Below are positions 41,641 through 50,874 of a stretch of DNA of 63,826 bases, one piece after another (the first letter of the stretch is position 1; each line of letters opens with the position of its first letter). The notes beneath the pieces are model-generated. The model saw nothing but the letters and a program-made list of their open reading frames with translations, was not told the DNA's origin and did not search any database. The stretch is from NCBI RefSeq assembly GCF_001647275.1, contig NZ_LRMM01000027.1, positions 1-63,826 on the forward strand. The letters are read 5' to 3'. This DNA comes from Rufibacter ruber. GTDB taxonomy: Bacteria > Bacteroidota > Bacteroidia > Cytophagales > Hymenobacteraceae. A program made the translations under genes and the position numbers.

Positions 41641-43968
41641 TTATCTCACTACCAGGCGTTGAGTTTCAGTTACACCGTCTGCCGTGATAGAGATCATGTA
41701 GATTCCCTGGCTTAAACCCAGGCCAGTCAGGTTCAAGGTACCGTCAGCGTTCATGGCTCCTGTGTGCAGCACTCTGCCGCTCAGGTCAACCAGGCGAACA
41801 TTCACAGTGCCTTTGGGAAGTTCTGCAAAGCGGATGTTCACATTGCCGTTGGTCACTGGGTTAGGGAACACACTCACTTTTGCCGTTCCATTTACTTCTG
41901 CGCCACCTGCGTTGTTGACAGAGATTACTTTTGAGTATTCTGTAGTACCATCCAGGTCAACCTGACGAAGGCGGTAGTAGGCAGTTCCTTTGGCGGCGCT
42001 ACGGTCAGTGAAGGCGTAGTCAATGATCACTGATGTGTTACCGGAGCCTTTTACCTCGCCCACTTTTACAAAGTCCTTGCCGTTGGCGCTACGCTCAATC
42101 TCAAAGCGGTCATTGTTGATCTCTGTGGCTGTTGTCCAAACCAGTTCTACAGCACCGTTGCGGGACACGCCTTCAAATCTGGTCAGGGATACCGGAAGCG
42201 GGGTACCGGCGCCACAGTCAGCCACCACTACTGTAGCCTCTCTTGTTGTTGTGCCACACTCGCTGGTAGCAATTACTCTCACAGTCAATGGCTGGCCCAG
42301 CTGGTCTTCTTCAAAGATGGCCACTACTTCAACATATCCGTTTCCTTCGTCAACCGGGATGAAACCTTCTGGCAATTGGAATTCATAAGTAACGCCTTCC
42401 TGCACATTGGCCACTTCAAAGCGGTAGGTATCATCAGAGAGGTTACACACAGTGTCTGGGGCTACCAGTGTTACTTGCGGGGCACCGGTTGGGCAGGTGT
42501 TTTCACATTCAACCACTTTCACTGGCAAGCAAACCGCCTCAGCACCACAGTTGTTGGCATTTACCGCTACCACTGTTACATAAAGAGTGGTATCTACTGG
42601 TGCATTCACTTTTACGGTTACAGATCCGTAGGCCTGGCTCACTACTTCAAACTCATCTGGCAAGAAGAACTGATATTTGATTTTACCGGCTGCATCTGGG
42701 TTCTTCACAGAGAACGTATAGTTCTTGGTTGGGCTTGGGCAAACTTCATCTGGAGCGTTCACTTGCAGATCAGGCTTGGTGCACGGGCTGCAGTTTGGCT
42801 TTTTAGTTACCGGAATGGCATCATACCCAGCGCCGCAGATTTTGTTGTTTTTCTTCTGGTTGCTTGATACACTCACAGAAACTTCACCGGTAGTATTTCC
42901 TGCTTTCACAATCAACAAGTCGGTTCCTTGTCCAGAAACAATCTCCCAGCCAGCAGGCACTGACCAGTCATAGTCAAAAGATTTTTTGTTCCCGGCATTG
43001 CCGTTGCCATTTCCGTTGGCTTTTACTTTCTCTACATCTGCCTCAAACTTGAGCACATCTCCCTGGCAGAACTGGGCCGGACCAGTGATCACTACTTCCA
43101 TTTTCTTACCTGGGTGCACAGGTTTTGTACGAACTTTGGTACCGCAGTCAGCATGGTTCACTTTCACTTTCATTGTACCAGGCTTCATACCCACTCTTAC
43201 AGTCACACAGTTGGTACCCTGGCCAGAGATGATCTCCCATCCGGAAGGGGCGTTACCGGCATGCGCTCTTGGCACATCCCACACGTAAGAAGTATATTTT
43301 GAATCAGCTTTGATGCAGTAGGTTACCACATCACCAGGGCAAGGATTGGCAGGACCTGAAATGTCTGAAGGCTGGGAAGTGTTGCATTTTACACCGCCGT
43401 TGTTGTCATTTCCTTTTCCAGCGTTGTTTTTCCCCTTGCCACCGCCATTGTTACCATCTGTGTTTCCGCCAGTTGAGCCGTCACCACCAGTTAATACTCC
43501 ACATTTGGCTAAGTCAAAGGTTACCATGCCTACAGTAGTTGACGCCTTGGCGGCCACCCGCAGGGTGCGCATGGTTGAAAATTCAAAAGCACTTACATCA
43601 AAGGTAAAGACGTCTGTAGCTCCGTTTTTATAACCGTTAATGCCAACACCCTCAAATTTAATTGAGTAGAAAGGGTTGTTCGTACCATTCTCTACTTTGT
43701 AATTATACTTTTCTGAGGCATAAGAAACAGCGTTTGAGGTAACGCCTGCTCCGTTTGGTAATTCAAAAGCTGCATAGCTTAAATCATTGGAGCAGTTGGT
43801 TTTGATTCTGAAAGACAACCGCACATAATCATTTTCAAGGTTCTCAGCACCTAAAAAGGTAAAATCAAAGCACTGATTGGAAGAAGTGCACTGCGCCTGC
43901 GCTTGCTGCGCCAAACCCAAAAGTATAAGCAATAGGGTACAACCCCATGAAAGTATTAGTTTTTTCAT
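41641..43968 (-). CDS. Secreted T9SS cargo protein with PKD-like repeats
   Basis: Protein of 775 residues. Signal peptide: LSWGCTLLLILLGL, cleavage after QAQA (about 25). An N-terminal domain rich in Asn/Gly (GNNGGGKGKNNAGKGNDNNG) is followed by several PKD-like beta modules with paired cysteines. The C-terminal sorting domain starts near VSVFPNPVTNGNVNIRFAEL and ends ETQRLVVR, the type A T9SS signal that directs export and cleavage or anchoring. The last 260 residues are nearly identical to the next gene. The function outside the cell is unknown; extracellular binding or structural roles are typical. Confidence 0.87.
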   Translation of the reverse strand: MKKLILSWGCTLLLILLGLAQQAQAQCTSSNQCFDFTFLGAENLENDYVRLSFRIKTNCSNDLSYAAFELPNGAGVTSNAVSYASEKYNYKVENGTNNPFYSIKFEGVGINGYKNGATDVFTFDVSAFEFSTMRTLRVAAKASTTVGMVTFDLAKCGVLTGGDGSTGGNTDGNNGGGKGKNNAGKGNDNNGGVKCNTSQPSDISGPANPCPGDVVTYCIKADSKYTSYVWDVPRAHAGNAPSGWEIISGQGTNCVTVRVGMKPGTMKVKVNHADCGTKVRTKPVHPGKKMEVVITGPAQFCQGDVLKFEADVEKVKANGNGNGNAGNKKSFDYDWSVPAGWEIVSGQGTDLLIVKAGNTTGEVSVSVSSNQKKNNKICGAGYDAIPVTKKPNCSPCTKPDLQVNAPDEVCPSPTKNYTFSVKNPDAAGKIKYQFFLPDEFEVVSQAYGSVTVKVNAPVDTTLYVTVVAVNANNCGAEAVCLPVKVVECENTCPTGAPQVTLVAPDTVCNLSDDTYRFEVANVQEGVTYEFQLPEGFIPVDEGNGYVEVVAIFEEDQLGQPLTVRVIATSECGTTTREATVVVADCGAGTPLPVSLTRFEGVSRNGAVELVWTTATEINNDRFEIERSANGKDFVKVGEVKGSGNTSVIIDYAFTDRSAAKGTAYYRLRQVDLDGTTEYSKVISVNNAGGAEVNGTAKVSVFPNPVTNGNVNIRFAELPKGTVNVRLVDLSGRVLHTGAMNADGTLNLTGLGLSQGIYMISITADGVTETQRLVVR

Positions 43969-44454
43969 GACAATAGGAAAAAAATGGCAGTTTGGATATT
44001 TTCGCTAAAGAAGCAGCAACTCAAAGACCCACAAGGGGGTAAAGAAAGAATGGAACCTTAGTTCAGGAAGATCTGATAAGTAAGATCAGCAATCTTAGAT
44101 TTGATCAAGAGAGGTAGTACAATTATTTTCATATTTTTATCTTTTCTTAAAGGTCTAACAACTAAACAATGTTCTATTTCATTGTTATATCTTCTTTAAC
44201 GGAAGCAATTTTTAGCAGTTTCACTCTAATTGCACTTTCAATCAATCTTACAAACACCTTCTTTGTTTTATTATATATTTTTACTTGCATTTAGCGATTT
44301 AAATAACTTTAACACCAAAACCACCTTTTTAACTATATAACATTTCAAAGTTTAACACATAACAAACCATCTTAAGAGGCTTGCTAACCTCTACAAAACC
44401 ATCCATTAACCATCTTCTTCACACTCCTGAATAATACCAGTTAAGCCACAAAAA
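43969..44454. other. Long AT-rich leader of the first T9SS cargo gene
   Basis: About 480 bp without a gene. On the minus strand this is the upstream region of the 41641-43968 gene. It shares blocks with the leader of the next gene: TTCTATTTCATTGTTATA near 44170, and ATTGCACTTTCA and ACAAACAC near 44230-44260. Promoter elements are probably here but none is clear. Confidence 0.6.
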
Positions 44455-44484
44455 AAAGGCGGTAACCATATGGTTACCGCCTTT
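44455..44484 (-). terminator. Terminator after the second T9SS cargo gene
   Basis: AAAGGCGGTAACCAT and ATGGTTACCGCCTTT form a perfect 30-bp palindrome, with a run of T on the minus strand. Confidence 0.93.
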
Positions 44485-44513
44485 CCAGGGCCTCCTTTTG
44501 CAACTACGCTTAC

Positions 44514-46958
44514 CTATCTCACCATCAGCCTCTGGGTCTCGTTTACACCGCCGCCATTGATGGAGATCATGTAGACCCCGCTGCTCAACCCCAGGCCACT
44601 CAGGTTCAGTGTGCCGTCTGTGCTCAGCGTGGCAGTGTGCAGAACCCTTCCGCCCAGGTCAACCAGACGCACGCTCACCTCTCCTTTAGGCACCTCAGCA
44701 AAGCGGATGCTCACGTTACCGCTGGTCACTGGATTAGGGAACACGCTCACTTTAGCAGAGGCCCCTGCGTTGGCCACCCCTGCGTTATGCTTCACAGAGA
44801 TCACCTTTGAGTATTCCTGCGAGCCGTCCAGGTCTACCTGGCGCAGGCGGTAGTAAGCCGCACCACTTGTGGCGCCGTTGTCAGTAAAGGTGTAGTCAAT
44901 CACTACGCTGGTGTTACCTGAGCCTTTCACTTCGCCAATCTTCACGAAATCCTTACCGTTCAGGCTGCGCTCCACCTCAAAGCGGTCGTTGTTGATCTCA
45001 GTGGCCGTGGTCCAGGACAGCTCCACCGTTCCGTTTCTTGACACACCGTCAAATCTTGTGAGTGATACCGGCAGTGGGGTACCAGCGCCACACTCACTCA
45101 CCACCACTGTAGCTTCTGCCGTTGCGGTGCCGCACTCGCTGGTGGCCACCACCCTTACCGTCTGCGGTTGACCCAACTGCTCTTCTTCAAACACAGCCAC
45201 CACCTCAACGTACCCATTGCCCTCTTCCACCGGAACGAAGCCCTCCGGTAGTTGGAACTCATAACTCACGCCCTCCTGCAGGTTGGCCACTTCAAAGCGG
45301 TACGTGTCATCAGAAAGGTTGCAAACAGAGTCAGGGGCCAGCAAAGAAACCTTAGGGGCGCCGGCAGGGCAAGGAGTTGGGTTACAGCCTTTAGGGTTGA
45401 AAGCAACTGCACCAATGGTTCCAGCAGCTTTCGCCTGTACTTTAATGGTAGTCAGTTTTGCAAACTCAGCAGCCGTCAACTCATAAGAGAAGGTGTCAGA
45501 GGTTCCGTTTTTATAACCTTCCGCCGCTTTGGCCTCAAATTTCACAGAGTAGAAAGGGTTGTTAGTGGTATTCTCTACCGTGTATTTAAAAGTAGTGGCT
45601 TGGGGATTTTTAGCTTTTGCCCCGGCCGGCAACTGGAAAGCAACGTTACTCAAGGCGTTCCCGCAGTTGGTGATCACCTCAAATACTATTTTCACATTTC
45701 CGTTAGGGAGGGTCACATACCCTTTGTAAATAAACTTGAAGCACTCATCTACTGACACGCAATCACCCTCACCTGGCTGTTCACCACCGTTGTCCTGTCC
45801 ACCGCAGTCAGGCAGTGGGCAAAGGGTTGGTTCAGCAGCAGTAGCGCAGGCTTTTACAGAAGAGGAAATGGTTGCCTGGTTTCTTACTTCATCTACGATC
45901 AAACTCGCAGACGCCTTGGTGAAGTCTAAAAAGCAAAGAGTGCCGGTGATAGTACCTTGATCAGTATTGGTTGAGGTGCCGTACACATGGAAAGTTCCTT
46001 TCCCTGTCACTTTGCCATGGGTGTTCTTGAAGTTACCTTTGATTTTGATGAAACCATCATTGGTCAGCTCAGAGATGCTGTTCATGTTATGGAACGTAAA
46101 ACCAGCGGTTGACTGCTCTATATACCCACAAGCGTAGTTGAAGATACTGCCGTTGCTTTCAATATTTTTATGGCTGTAGATGCGGCCCCAGTTTTTGATA
46201 GAAGCTTGTGAATTCACATAAATCCTATCTGAGGTTACTGATCCATAATTCAGCAAAAGGTTTGGCTTTCCCACGCTTACCCCGCTGGGGAAGTTCAGAC
46301 GGCCGGCAATCTTCACCGTTCCGCAGTTGTAGAAATAACCAGTGTTAATGTTCAAAGCGTCATCTGCAGTAGCCTTTACTTCAAATAAACCTTTATTATA
46401 GACAGTGGCTCCTGAATTCAAATGCACACTGTTGGAGAACACCATGTTCTTGTTGTTTTTCAAGGTGATTCTTTCAAACGCCTCTGGACTGCCCAAGGCC
46501 AGGGTCATGTCGCCGTTATTGATCACAGACCCTTTCTTGAAGAATACATTTCCCTGCACTTTTACAGTACCGTTGTTTACAAAGTAGGCAGAGTCATTGC
46601 TGTTGATCCCAAAGTCAAGGTTGGTCAGCTCCATTACTCCGTTCACGGTCACGGCCGACATGTTATTAAGCACCAACAATTTTCCTGAGCCCTTCAAAGA
46701 CCCGTTCTGGTTGATCAACAACTCCCCTTTGCCATCTTTACCAACCCAAACTTCCTGATTGATGTTCACGGCGTGGTTGATGACAATTTTCTCACAGGAA
46801 GAGGGCACTCTGCCTTTGTCCCAGATAGAACGGTCAGAGAAGTTTCCAGCTTTCACTGAAGTGATGATTTCACCGCATTTGGCTGCAAAAGCCTGCTGGG
46901 TAATCCCGAAAAGTATAAGCAATAGGGTACAACCCCATGAATGTAAAGTTTTTTTCAT
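44514..46958 (-). CDS. Secreted T9SS cargo protein with N-terminal beta-helix-like region
   Basis: Protein of 814 residues from ATG 46958 (MKKTLHSWGCTLLLILFGIT); an upstream in-frame extension is not needed and lacks a better signal. The signal peptide ends at AFA (about 25). Residues about 35-380 are built of short strand-like units (VNGVMELTNLDFGINSNDSA) that look like a right-handed beta-helix. Then comes a Cys-rich linker, a domain shared with the neighbouring cargo, and the C-terminal type A sorting domain (VSVFPNPVTSGNVSIRFAEV...ETQRLMVR). It is a paralogue of the gene at 41641 by shared signal sequence, leader and C-terminal third. Confidence 0.87.
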   Translation of the reverse strand: MKKTLHSWGCTLLLILFGITQQAFAAKCGEIITSVKAGNFSDRSIWDKGRVPSSCEKIVINHAVNINQEVWVGKDGKGELLINQNGSLKGSGKLLVLNNMSAVTVNGVMELTNLDFGINSNDSAYFVNNGTVKVQGNVFFKKGSVINNGDMTLALGSPEAFERITLKNNKNMVFSNSVHLNSGATVYNKGLFEVKATADDALNINTGYFYNCGTVKIAGRLNFPSGVSVGKPNLLLNYGSVTSDRIYVNSQASIKNWGRIYSHKNIESNGSIFNYACGYIEQSTAGFTFHNMNSISELTNDGFIKIKGNFKNTHGKVTGKGTFHVYGTSTNTDQGTITGTLCFLDFTKASASLIVDEVRNQATISSSVKACATAAEPTLCPLPDCGGQDNGGEQPGEGDCVSVDECFKFIYKGYVTLPNGNVKIVFEVITNCGNALSNVAFQLPAGAKAKNPQATTFKYTVENTTNNPFYSVKFEAKAAEGYKNGTSDTFSYELTAAEFAKLTTIKVQAKAAGTIGAVAFNPKGCNPTPCPAGAPKVSLLAPDSVCNLSDDTYRFEVANLQEGVSYEFQLPEGFVPVEEGNGYVEVVAVFEEEQLGQPQTVRVVATSECGTATAEATVVVSECGAGTPLPVSLTRFDGVSRNGTVELSWTTATEINNDRFEVERSLNGKDFVKIGEVKGSGNTSVVIDYTFTDNGATSGAAYYRLRQVDLDGSQEYSKVISVKHNAGVANAGASAKVSVFPNPVTSGNVSIRFAEVPKGEVSVRLVDLGGRVLHTATLSTDGTLNLSGLGLSSGVYMISINGGGVNETQRLMVR

Positions 46959-47634
46959 GGCAATAGGAGGAAAGAAGGTTTTTGTATTTCTACTAAAGAA
47001 TTGGCGTTTCAAACACGGCTACCGCGTGCATGTGGAGAGCAAAAGTCTAAAAAGGATAAACTTGAAAGGCAGTGGCTACCGCTTTAGGCTCATCAGAAAG
47101 AGAAAGTACAGCTTTTTTCATATTTCACAGTTTTACTCAGATTAGACATCACAACAACATTCTATTTTATTGTTATAAACTGTCTAACGGCCACGCCCTA
47201 CACCTGTTTCACACAATTGCACTTTCACCTAATGTCACAAACACATTCCTTTATAAATACAATATTATTAGATATATAATCGCTAAAAACCGCATTTCAT
47301 CCTATATACCACTATATACATATGTAATTTTTCTAGGCAATCCCCTTTTTCAACCTATTGCAAACAGCTAGTAAAACCATCACAGCAATGCAATTTATTT
47401 CACCTCAACCTAACATCAGGAAATGACCCTCCCCCACTTCCGTAGCCTCCGCAGGATCAGCCATTTATCAGCCTTCGCCTACCAGAAAAGACTCATAAGG
47501 CACTTCCAGCTTACGGGTAAGCCCACTGACTTTTCACTAAGGAGAAATGGTCTCACCGGAAAAAGCTATATTTACAGACTTTACATGACCGCCTGCGGTA
47601 AAACTTGAATGCAGGCAACCATTGAATCAATACT
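46959..47634. other. Long AT-rich leader of the second T9SS cargo gene
   Basis: Gene-free region between the divergent T9SS cargo and helicase genes. The left part shares blocks with the leader at 43969-44454 (CAATAGGA next to the start; TTCTATTTTATTGTTATA near 47160; ATTGCACTTTCA near 47215). The right part should hold the helicase promoter. Open frames at 47072 and 47423 have no coding character. Confidence 0.6.
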
Positions 47635-49131
47635 ATGAGTGTTACATTTGAAGATTTTAACCTGCAGCATGACCTGTTAGACGGCATCAGGTCTATGGGG
47701 TATAAACAAGCCACCCCCATCCAAGCTCAAGCCATTCCCCACATACTAGAGGCCAAGGACCTGATTGCCTGTGCCCAGACCGGAACCGGTAAAACGGCCG
47801 CTTTCCTGGTGCCAACCCTGAGCAAGATCGCAGAAGCGAAGTTTGATTTCACCAGTACGTTAATTCTGGTTCCCACCCGTGAACTGGCCAAACAGATAGA
47901 CGACCAGGTAGAAGGCCTCAGCTATTTCACCGGCGCCACCTCTATTGCCATCTATGGCGGCAACAACGCCCAAAACTGGGACCAGCAGAAAAAGGCCCTC
48001 ACCAGCGGCGCCGACATTATTGTGGCTACGCCCGGCCGCCTCATTGCGCACATGCAGATGGGCTACGTTAGGCTGGACCAGGTAAAATACCTCATTCTGG
48101 ACGAGGCCGACAAGATGCTGGACATGGGTTTCATGGATGACTTGATGAAAATCATCTCGCAGCTGCCCAAAGAGCGCCAGACCCTAATGTTCTCGGCCAC
48201 CATGCCGCCTAAGATCAGGACCTTCGCCAAGCAGATTCTACATGACCCTGAGGAAATAAGTCTTTCCATCTCCAAACCGGCCGCCAACATTGACCAGCAG
48301 ATTTACCTGGTATATGACAACCAGAAACTGCGTGTGTTGCAGCACATTTTAAAAGACGCCCAGATTCAGACCATGATTCTGTTCACGTCGCGTAAAAATG
48401 CAGTGAATGATATTGTGCGCTCCCTGCAGAAAATGGGCTTTGAGGCCGAAGGCATTAGTTCAGACAAAACCCAGGACGAACGCGAAGCCACTTTGCAGAA
48501 ATTTAGAAACAAGCAGCTGCAAGTGCTGGTGGCCACCGATGTGATGTCCCGCGGCATTGACGTAGACAACATTAGCCACGTGGTGAACTTTGACGTGCCC
48601 CAAGACGCCGAGGACTATGTACACCGCATTGGCCGTACCGCCCGCGCCGGCACCAAAGGCATGGCCATCACGTTTGTGAACGAGCAAGACCAGGAACGTC
48701 TGGTGAAAATTGAAAAGCTGATTGAGCGCGAGCTGCCCAAATTGCCGCTACCAGAAGGTGTGGGCGAAGGTCCAGCCTTTGACCCGGTAGGCAACAGCCG
48801 CCGAGGCGGCCGCGGAGGAAAGCCCGGTTCTTCGGCCGGAAGAGGCCGCCCAGACGGCAGACGCAGGGAAGGCCAAAGCAGCGGCGGCGAACGCCGGAAC
48901 GACCGCCCTAGAAGAGATGACCGCAAACCGCGCGGCGAAAAGCCAGCTGACGGCACCGCACCGGCTTCGGCTCCCCGCCCACCTAGAACTGAAGGCCAGC
49001 CTCAGGGCCCCAGGGCCGAAGGCGAAGAAGTGAAACGCAAGAAGAAGCGCCGCAAGAAGCCGGCCAATCGTCCGCAAGCAGAAGGCGGCGGGCAAGTACC
49101 AGCCGCCAACCCAACTTCAGCGGCAGAATAG
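47635..49131 (+). CDS. DEAD-box RNA helicase
   Basis: ATP-dependent RNA helicase of 498 residues. Q motif about FEDFNLQHDLLDGIRSMG; motif I AQTGTGKTAA (about 45-54); motif II DEAD in LILDEADKMLDMGF; motif III SATMP; motif VI HRIGRTARAG. The C-terminal 120 residues are a basic, low-complexity tail with Gly/Arg/Pro (GRGGKPGSSAGRGRPDGRRR) ending KRKKKRRKKP, which would bind RNA non-specifically. It resembles the RhlE-type helicases of Bacteroidota that work in ribosome assembly and cold growth. It is monocistronic, ending at a perfect terminator. Confidence 0.93.
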   Translation: MSVTFEDFNLQHDLLDGIRSMGYKQATPIQAQAIPHILEAKDLIACAQTGTGKTAAFLVPTLSKIAEAKFDFTSTLILVPTRELAKQIDDQVEGLSYFTGATSIAIYGGNNAQNWDQQKKALTSGADIIVATPGRLIAHMQMGYVRLDQVKYLILDEADKMLDMGFMDDLMKIISQLPKERQTLMFSATMPPKIRTFAKQILHDPEEISLSISKPAANIDQQIYLVYDNQKLRVLQHILKDAQIQTMILFTSRKNAVNDIVRSLQKMGFEAEGISSDKTQDEREATLQKFRNKQLQVLVATDVMSRGIDVDNISHVVNFDVPQDAEDYVHRIGRTARAGTKGMAITFVNEQDQERLVKIEKLIERELPKLPLPEGVGEGPAFDPVGNSRRGGRGGKPGSSAGRGRPDGRRREGQSSGGERRNDRPRRDDRKPRGEKPADGTAPASAPRPPRTEGQPQGPRAEGEEVKRKKKRRKKPANRPQAEGGGQVPAANPTSAAE

Positions 49132-49140
49132 ATTAAAAAA

Positions 49141-49170
49141 CAGAAGGCCTCCCGTTGGGGAGGCCTTCTG
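49141..49170 (+). terminator. Terminator after the helicase gene
   Basis: CAGAAGGCCTCCC GTTG GGGAGGCCTTCTG followed by TTTTT. The T-run is shared with the left arm of the palindromic unit that follows. Confidence 0.95.
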
Positions 49171-49205
49171 TTTTTGGGCTACTTTTAGAAAAACAGGCCG
49201 AAGAC
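49168..49205. repeat. Palindromic unit fused to a terminator
   Basis: CTGTTTTTGGGCTACTTTTA then AAAAACAGGCCGAAGACG; its first three bases are the last of the terminator stem. Confidence 0.7.
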
Positions 49206-49220
49206 GCACTTTCTATCAGG

Positions 49221-50162
49221 TTAAGCTCTATCCAGCAGCAACCCAATGCCCAGCAGCAGCACAAACAGCAGCGTGCTCATGGCCATCTGCTTCAGGAGCG
49301 GGTCCAGTTCAGCGGGTGTCTGCCTGCGTTTCACCTCACGGCCATTGTACAGCAGCATGGGCAAAGACCCCAAAAACAGCCACGGCCAAAGCGTGTGGTT
49401 TTCCCGCACCAGCACAAACACCGCCGCACAGACAATACCGCCCAGCAGCAGGAGCCAATGGTAATTTCTGGCCCGCAGGGCGCCCAACCGCACCGGCACC
49501 GACCTTTTCCCGGCCAGTTCATCTGATTTGATGTCTCTGATGTTGTTCACGTTCAAAACCGCCGCCGAGAATAAACCAAGGCTGGAAGCGGGCAGCAGAA
49601 GTTCAGAGAAAATGCGCTCTGTTTGCAGAAAGTACGTTCCCAGCACTCCTACCCACCCGAAGAAGAAGAACACCGAGATATCGCCCAATCCGGCGTAGCC
49701 GTACGGTTTGCCACCGTTGGTGTAGCCAATGGCCGCCCAGATAGCGCCAATGCCCAACAGCAGGAAGAAGAGAAACAGGTACAAACCTGAGGATCCCAGC
49801 GCTACCCAGAGCAAGGCCACCCCTGAAAACAGAGACAGCAAGCTGAAGACAATAATCGCCGCCTTCATCTGGCCCGGCGTTATCTGCCCCGCCTGCACGG
49901 CCCGTTTGGGACCCTCACGGTGTTGGCTGTCGGCGCCGTGCCTGGTATCACCGTAGTCATTGGCCAGGTTGGAGAGAATCTGCAGGAACAGCGTAGTCAG
50001 CACGCAGAGCAGCAGCACCGGCCACCGTGATAGGTGGTCGGCGGCGGCCAGGAAACCGCCCATGCCAATGCAAGACAAAGAAAGGGGCAGCGTGCGTAAC
50101 CGGAAAGCCGATACCCACGTGCCCGCACTAGGCCGTTTCTGGCCTGTTTTTTCCAAATCCAC
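49221..50162 (-). CDS. menA: 1,4-dihydroxy-2-naphthoate polyprenyltransferase
   Basis: Inner-membrane UbiA-family prenyltransferase of 313 residues that attaches the polyprenyl tail in menaquinone synthesis. It has about eight to nine hydrophobic segments. NLANDYGDTRHGAD (about 66-79) and NVNNIRDIKSDELAGKR (about 206-222) are the two Asp-rich motifs that bind the Mg-diphosphate. Translation starts with GTG at 50162, and residues 2-10 (DLEKTGQKR) are encoded by a half palindromic unit. It lies 6 nt downstream of the glutathione peroxidase gene. No other men genes are in the window. Confidence 0.93.
   Translation of the reverse strand: MDLEKTGQKRPSAGTWVSAFRLRTLPLSLSCIGMGGFLAAADHLSRWPVLLLCVLTTLFLQILSNLANDYGDTRHGADSQHREGPKRAVQAGQITPGQMKAAIIVFSLLSLFSGVALLWVALGSSGLYLFLFFLLLGIGAIWAAIGYTNGGKPYGYAGLGDISVFFFFGWVGVLGTYFLQTERIFSELLLPASSLGLFSAAVLNVNNIRDIKSDELAGKRSVPVRLGALRARNYHWLLLLGGIVCAAVFVLVRENHTLWPWLFLGSLPMLLYNGREVKRRQTPAELDPLLKQMAMSTLLFVLLLGIGLLLDRA
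50133..50160. repeat. Half palindromic unit inside the menA start
   Basis: CCGTTTCTGGCCTGTTTTTT and CCAAATCC match the left arm and loop of the family; the right arm is absent. It overlaps the first codons of menA. Confidence 0.65.
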
Positions 50163-50168
50163 GTAAAA

Positions 50169-50759
50169 CTAGAGGTTAATGTCGCGCAGCAGTTCTTCGC
50201 TCAGCGGAGTCACTTTTGAGGGATAGAACTTCAGGATTTTGCCGTCTTCTGAAATCAGGTATTTGCTGAAGTTCCAGGCCGGGGCTTCGGCGGTCACGCC
50301 GTTCAGGTCTTTGTTGGTGAGCCACTTGTAGAGCGGCTGCTGTTCAGCGCCAATCACAGATGCCTTCTGGAACAGCGGGAACGTCACCCCGAAGTTCTTC
50401 TGGCAGAACTCGGCAATATCTTCGTCTGAGCCCGGCTCCTGCCCGCCAAAGTCGTTGGCCGGGAACCCCAGCACCACCACCTTGTCGCCGTGCAGCTTGT
50501 GCAGTTTCTCCAGGTCAGCGTACTGCTTGGTGTAGCCGCATTTGGAGGCCACGTTCACAATCAGGATTTTCTTGCCTTTGTACGGTTTGAGGGTGGTCTT
50601 TTTCCCCTCGTTGGTCACCAGTTCAATGTCATAGATAGAAGAAGCCGCGGTTGATTCCATAGCAGTCGTTTTTTGGGTTTTCACCTCCTGGGTAGACGCC
50701 ACCGGCGTAGAACAGGCCAGCAGAAGGCTTAAGGAGAGAAGGCTTAATACTTGTTGCAT
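50169..50759 (-). CDS. Glutathione peroxidase-family thiol peroxidase, lipoprotein
   Basis: Peroxidase of 196 residues that reduces peroxides with thiol donors (in most bacteria, thioredoxin rather than glutathione). Start at ATG 50759 (MQQVLSLLSLSLLLACSTPV); the lipobox LLAC gives a lipidated cysteine at about residue 16, so the enzyme is probably attached to the outer or inner membrane facing the periplasm. VASKCGYTKQYADLEKL (about 74-90) contains the peroxidatic cysteine; WNFSKYLI is the conserved Trp segment. The open frame extends upstream through a palindromic unit to 50897 and is spurious there. Confidence 0.9.
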   Translation of the reverse strand: MQQVLSLLSLSLLLACSTPVASTQEVKTQKTTAMESTAASSIYDIELVTNEGKKTTLKPYKGKKILIVNVASKCGYTKQYADLEKLHKLHGDKVVVLGFPANDFGGQEPGSDEDIAEFCQKNFGVTFPLFQKASVIGAEQQPLYKWLTNKDLNGVTAEAPAWNFSKYLISEDGKILKFYPSKVTPLSEELLRDINL

Positions 50760-50827
50760 ACAATTTTGTCTTATCGGGTTAACCGGAATTCTACTATTTT
50801 GTTGTGCCAAGCGGCCGTAATTCTTTC

Positions 50828-50873
50828 TTTCCGTTTCCGGGCTGTTTTGGCAAAAACAGCCCGGAAACAGGAA
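50828..50873. repeat. Palindromic unit, near-perfect
   Basis: TTTCCGTTTCCGGGCTGTTT plus T, loop GGCA, then AAAACAGCCCGGAAACAGGA plus AA; a single mismatch in 21 pairs. It begins one base past the argS stop (50875). Confidence 0.95.
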
Positions 50874-50874
50874 A

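Noticed and set aside
47072-47371. Plus-strand frame of 99 codons in the second T9SS leader
   Set aside because: The region is conserved as DNA blocks with the other leader, not as protein; the frame is AT-driven.
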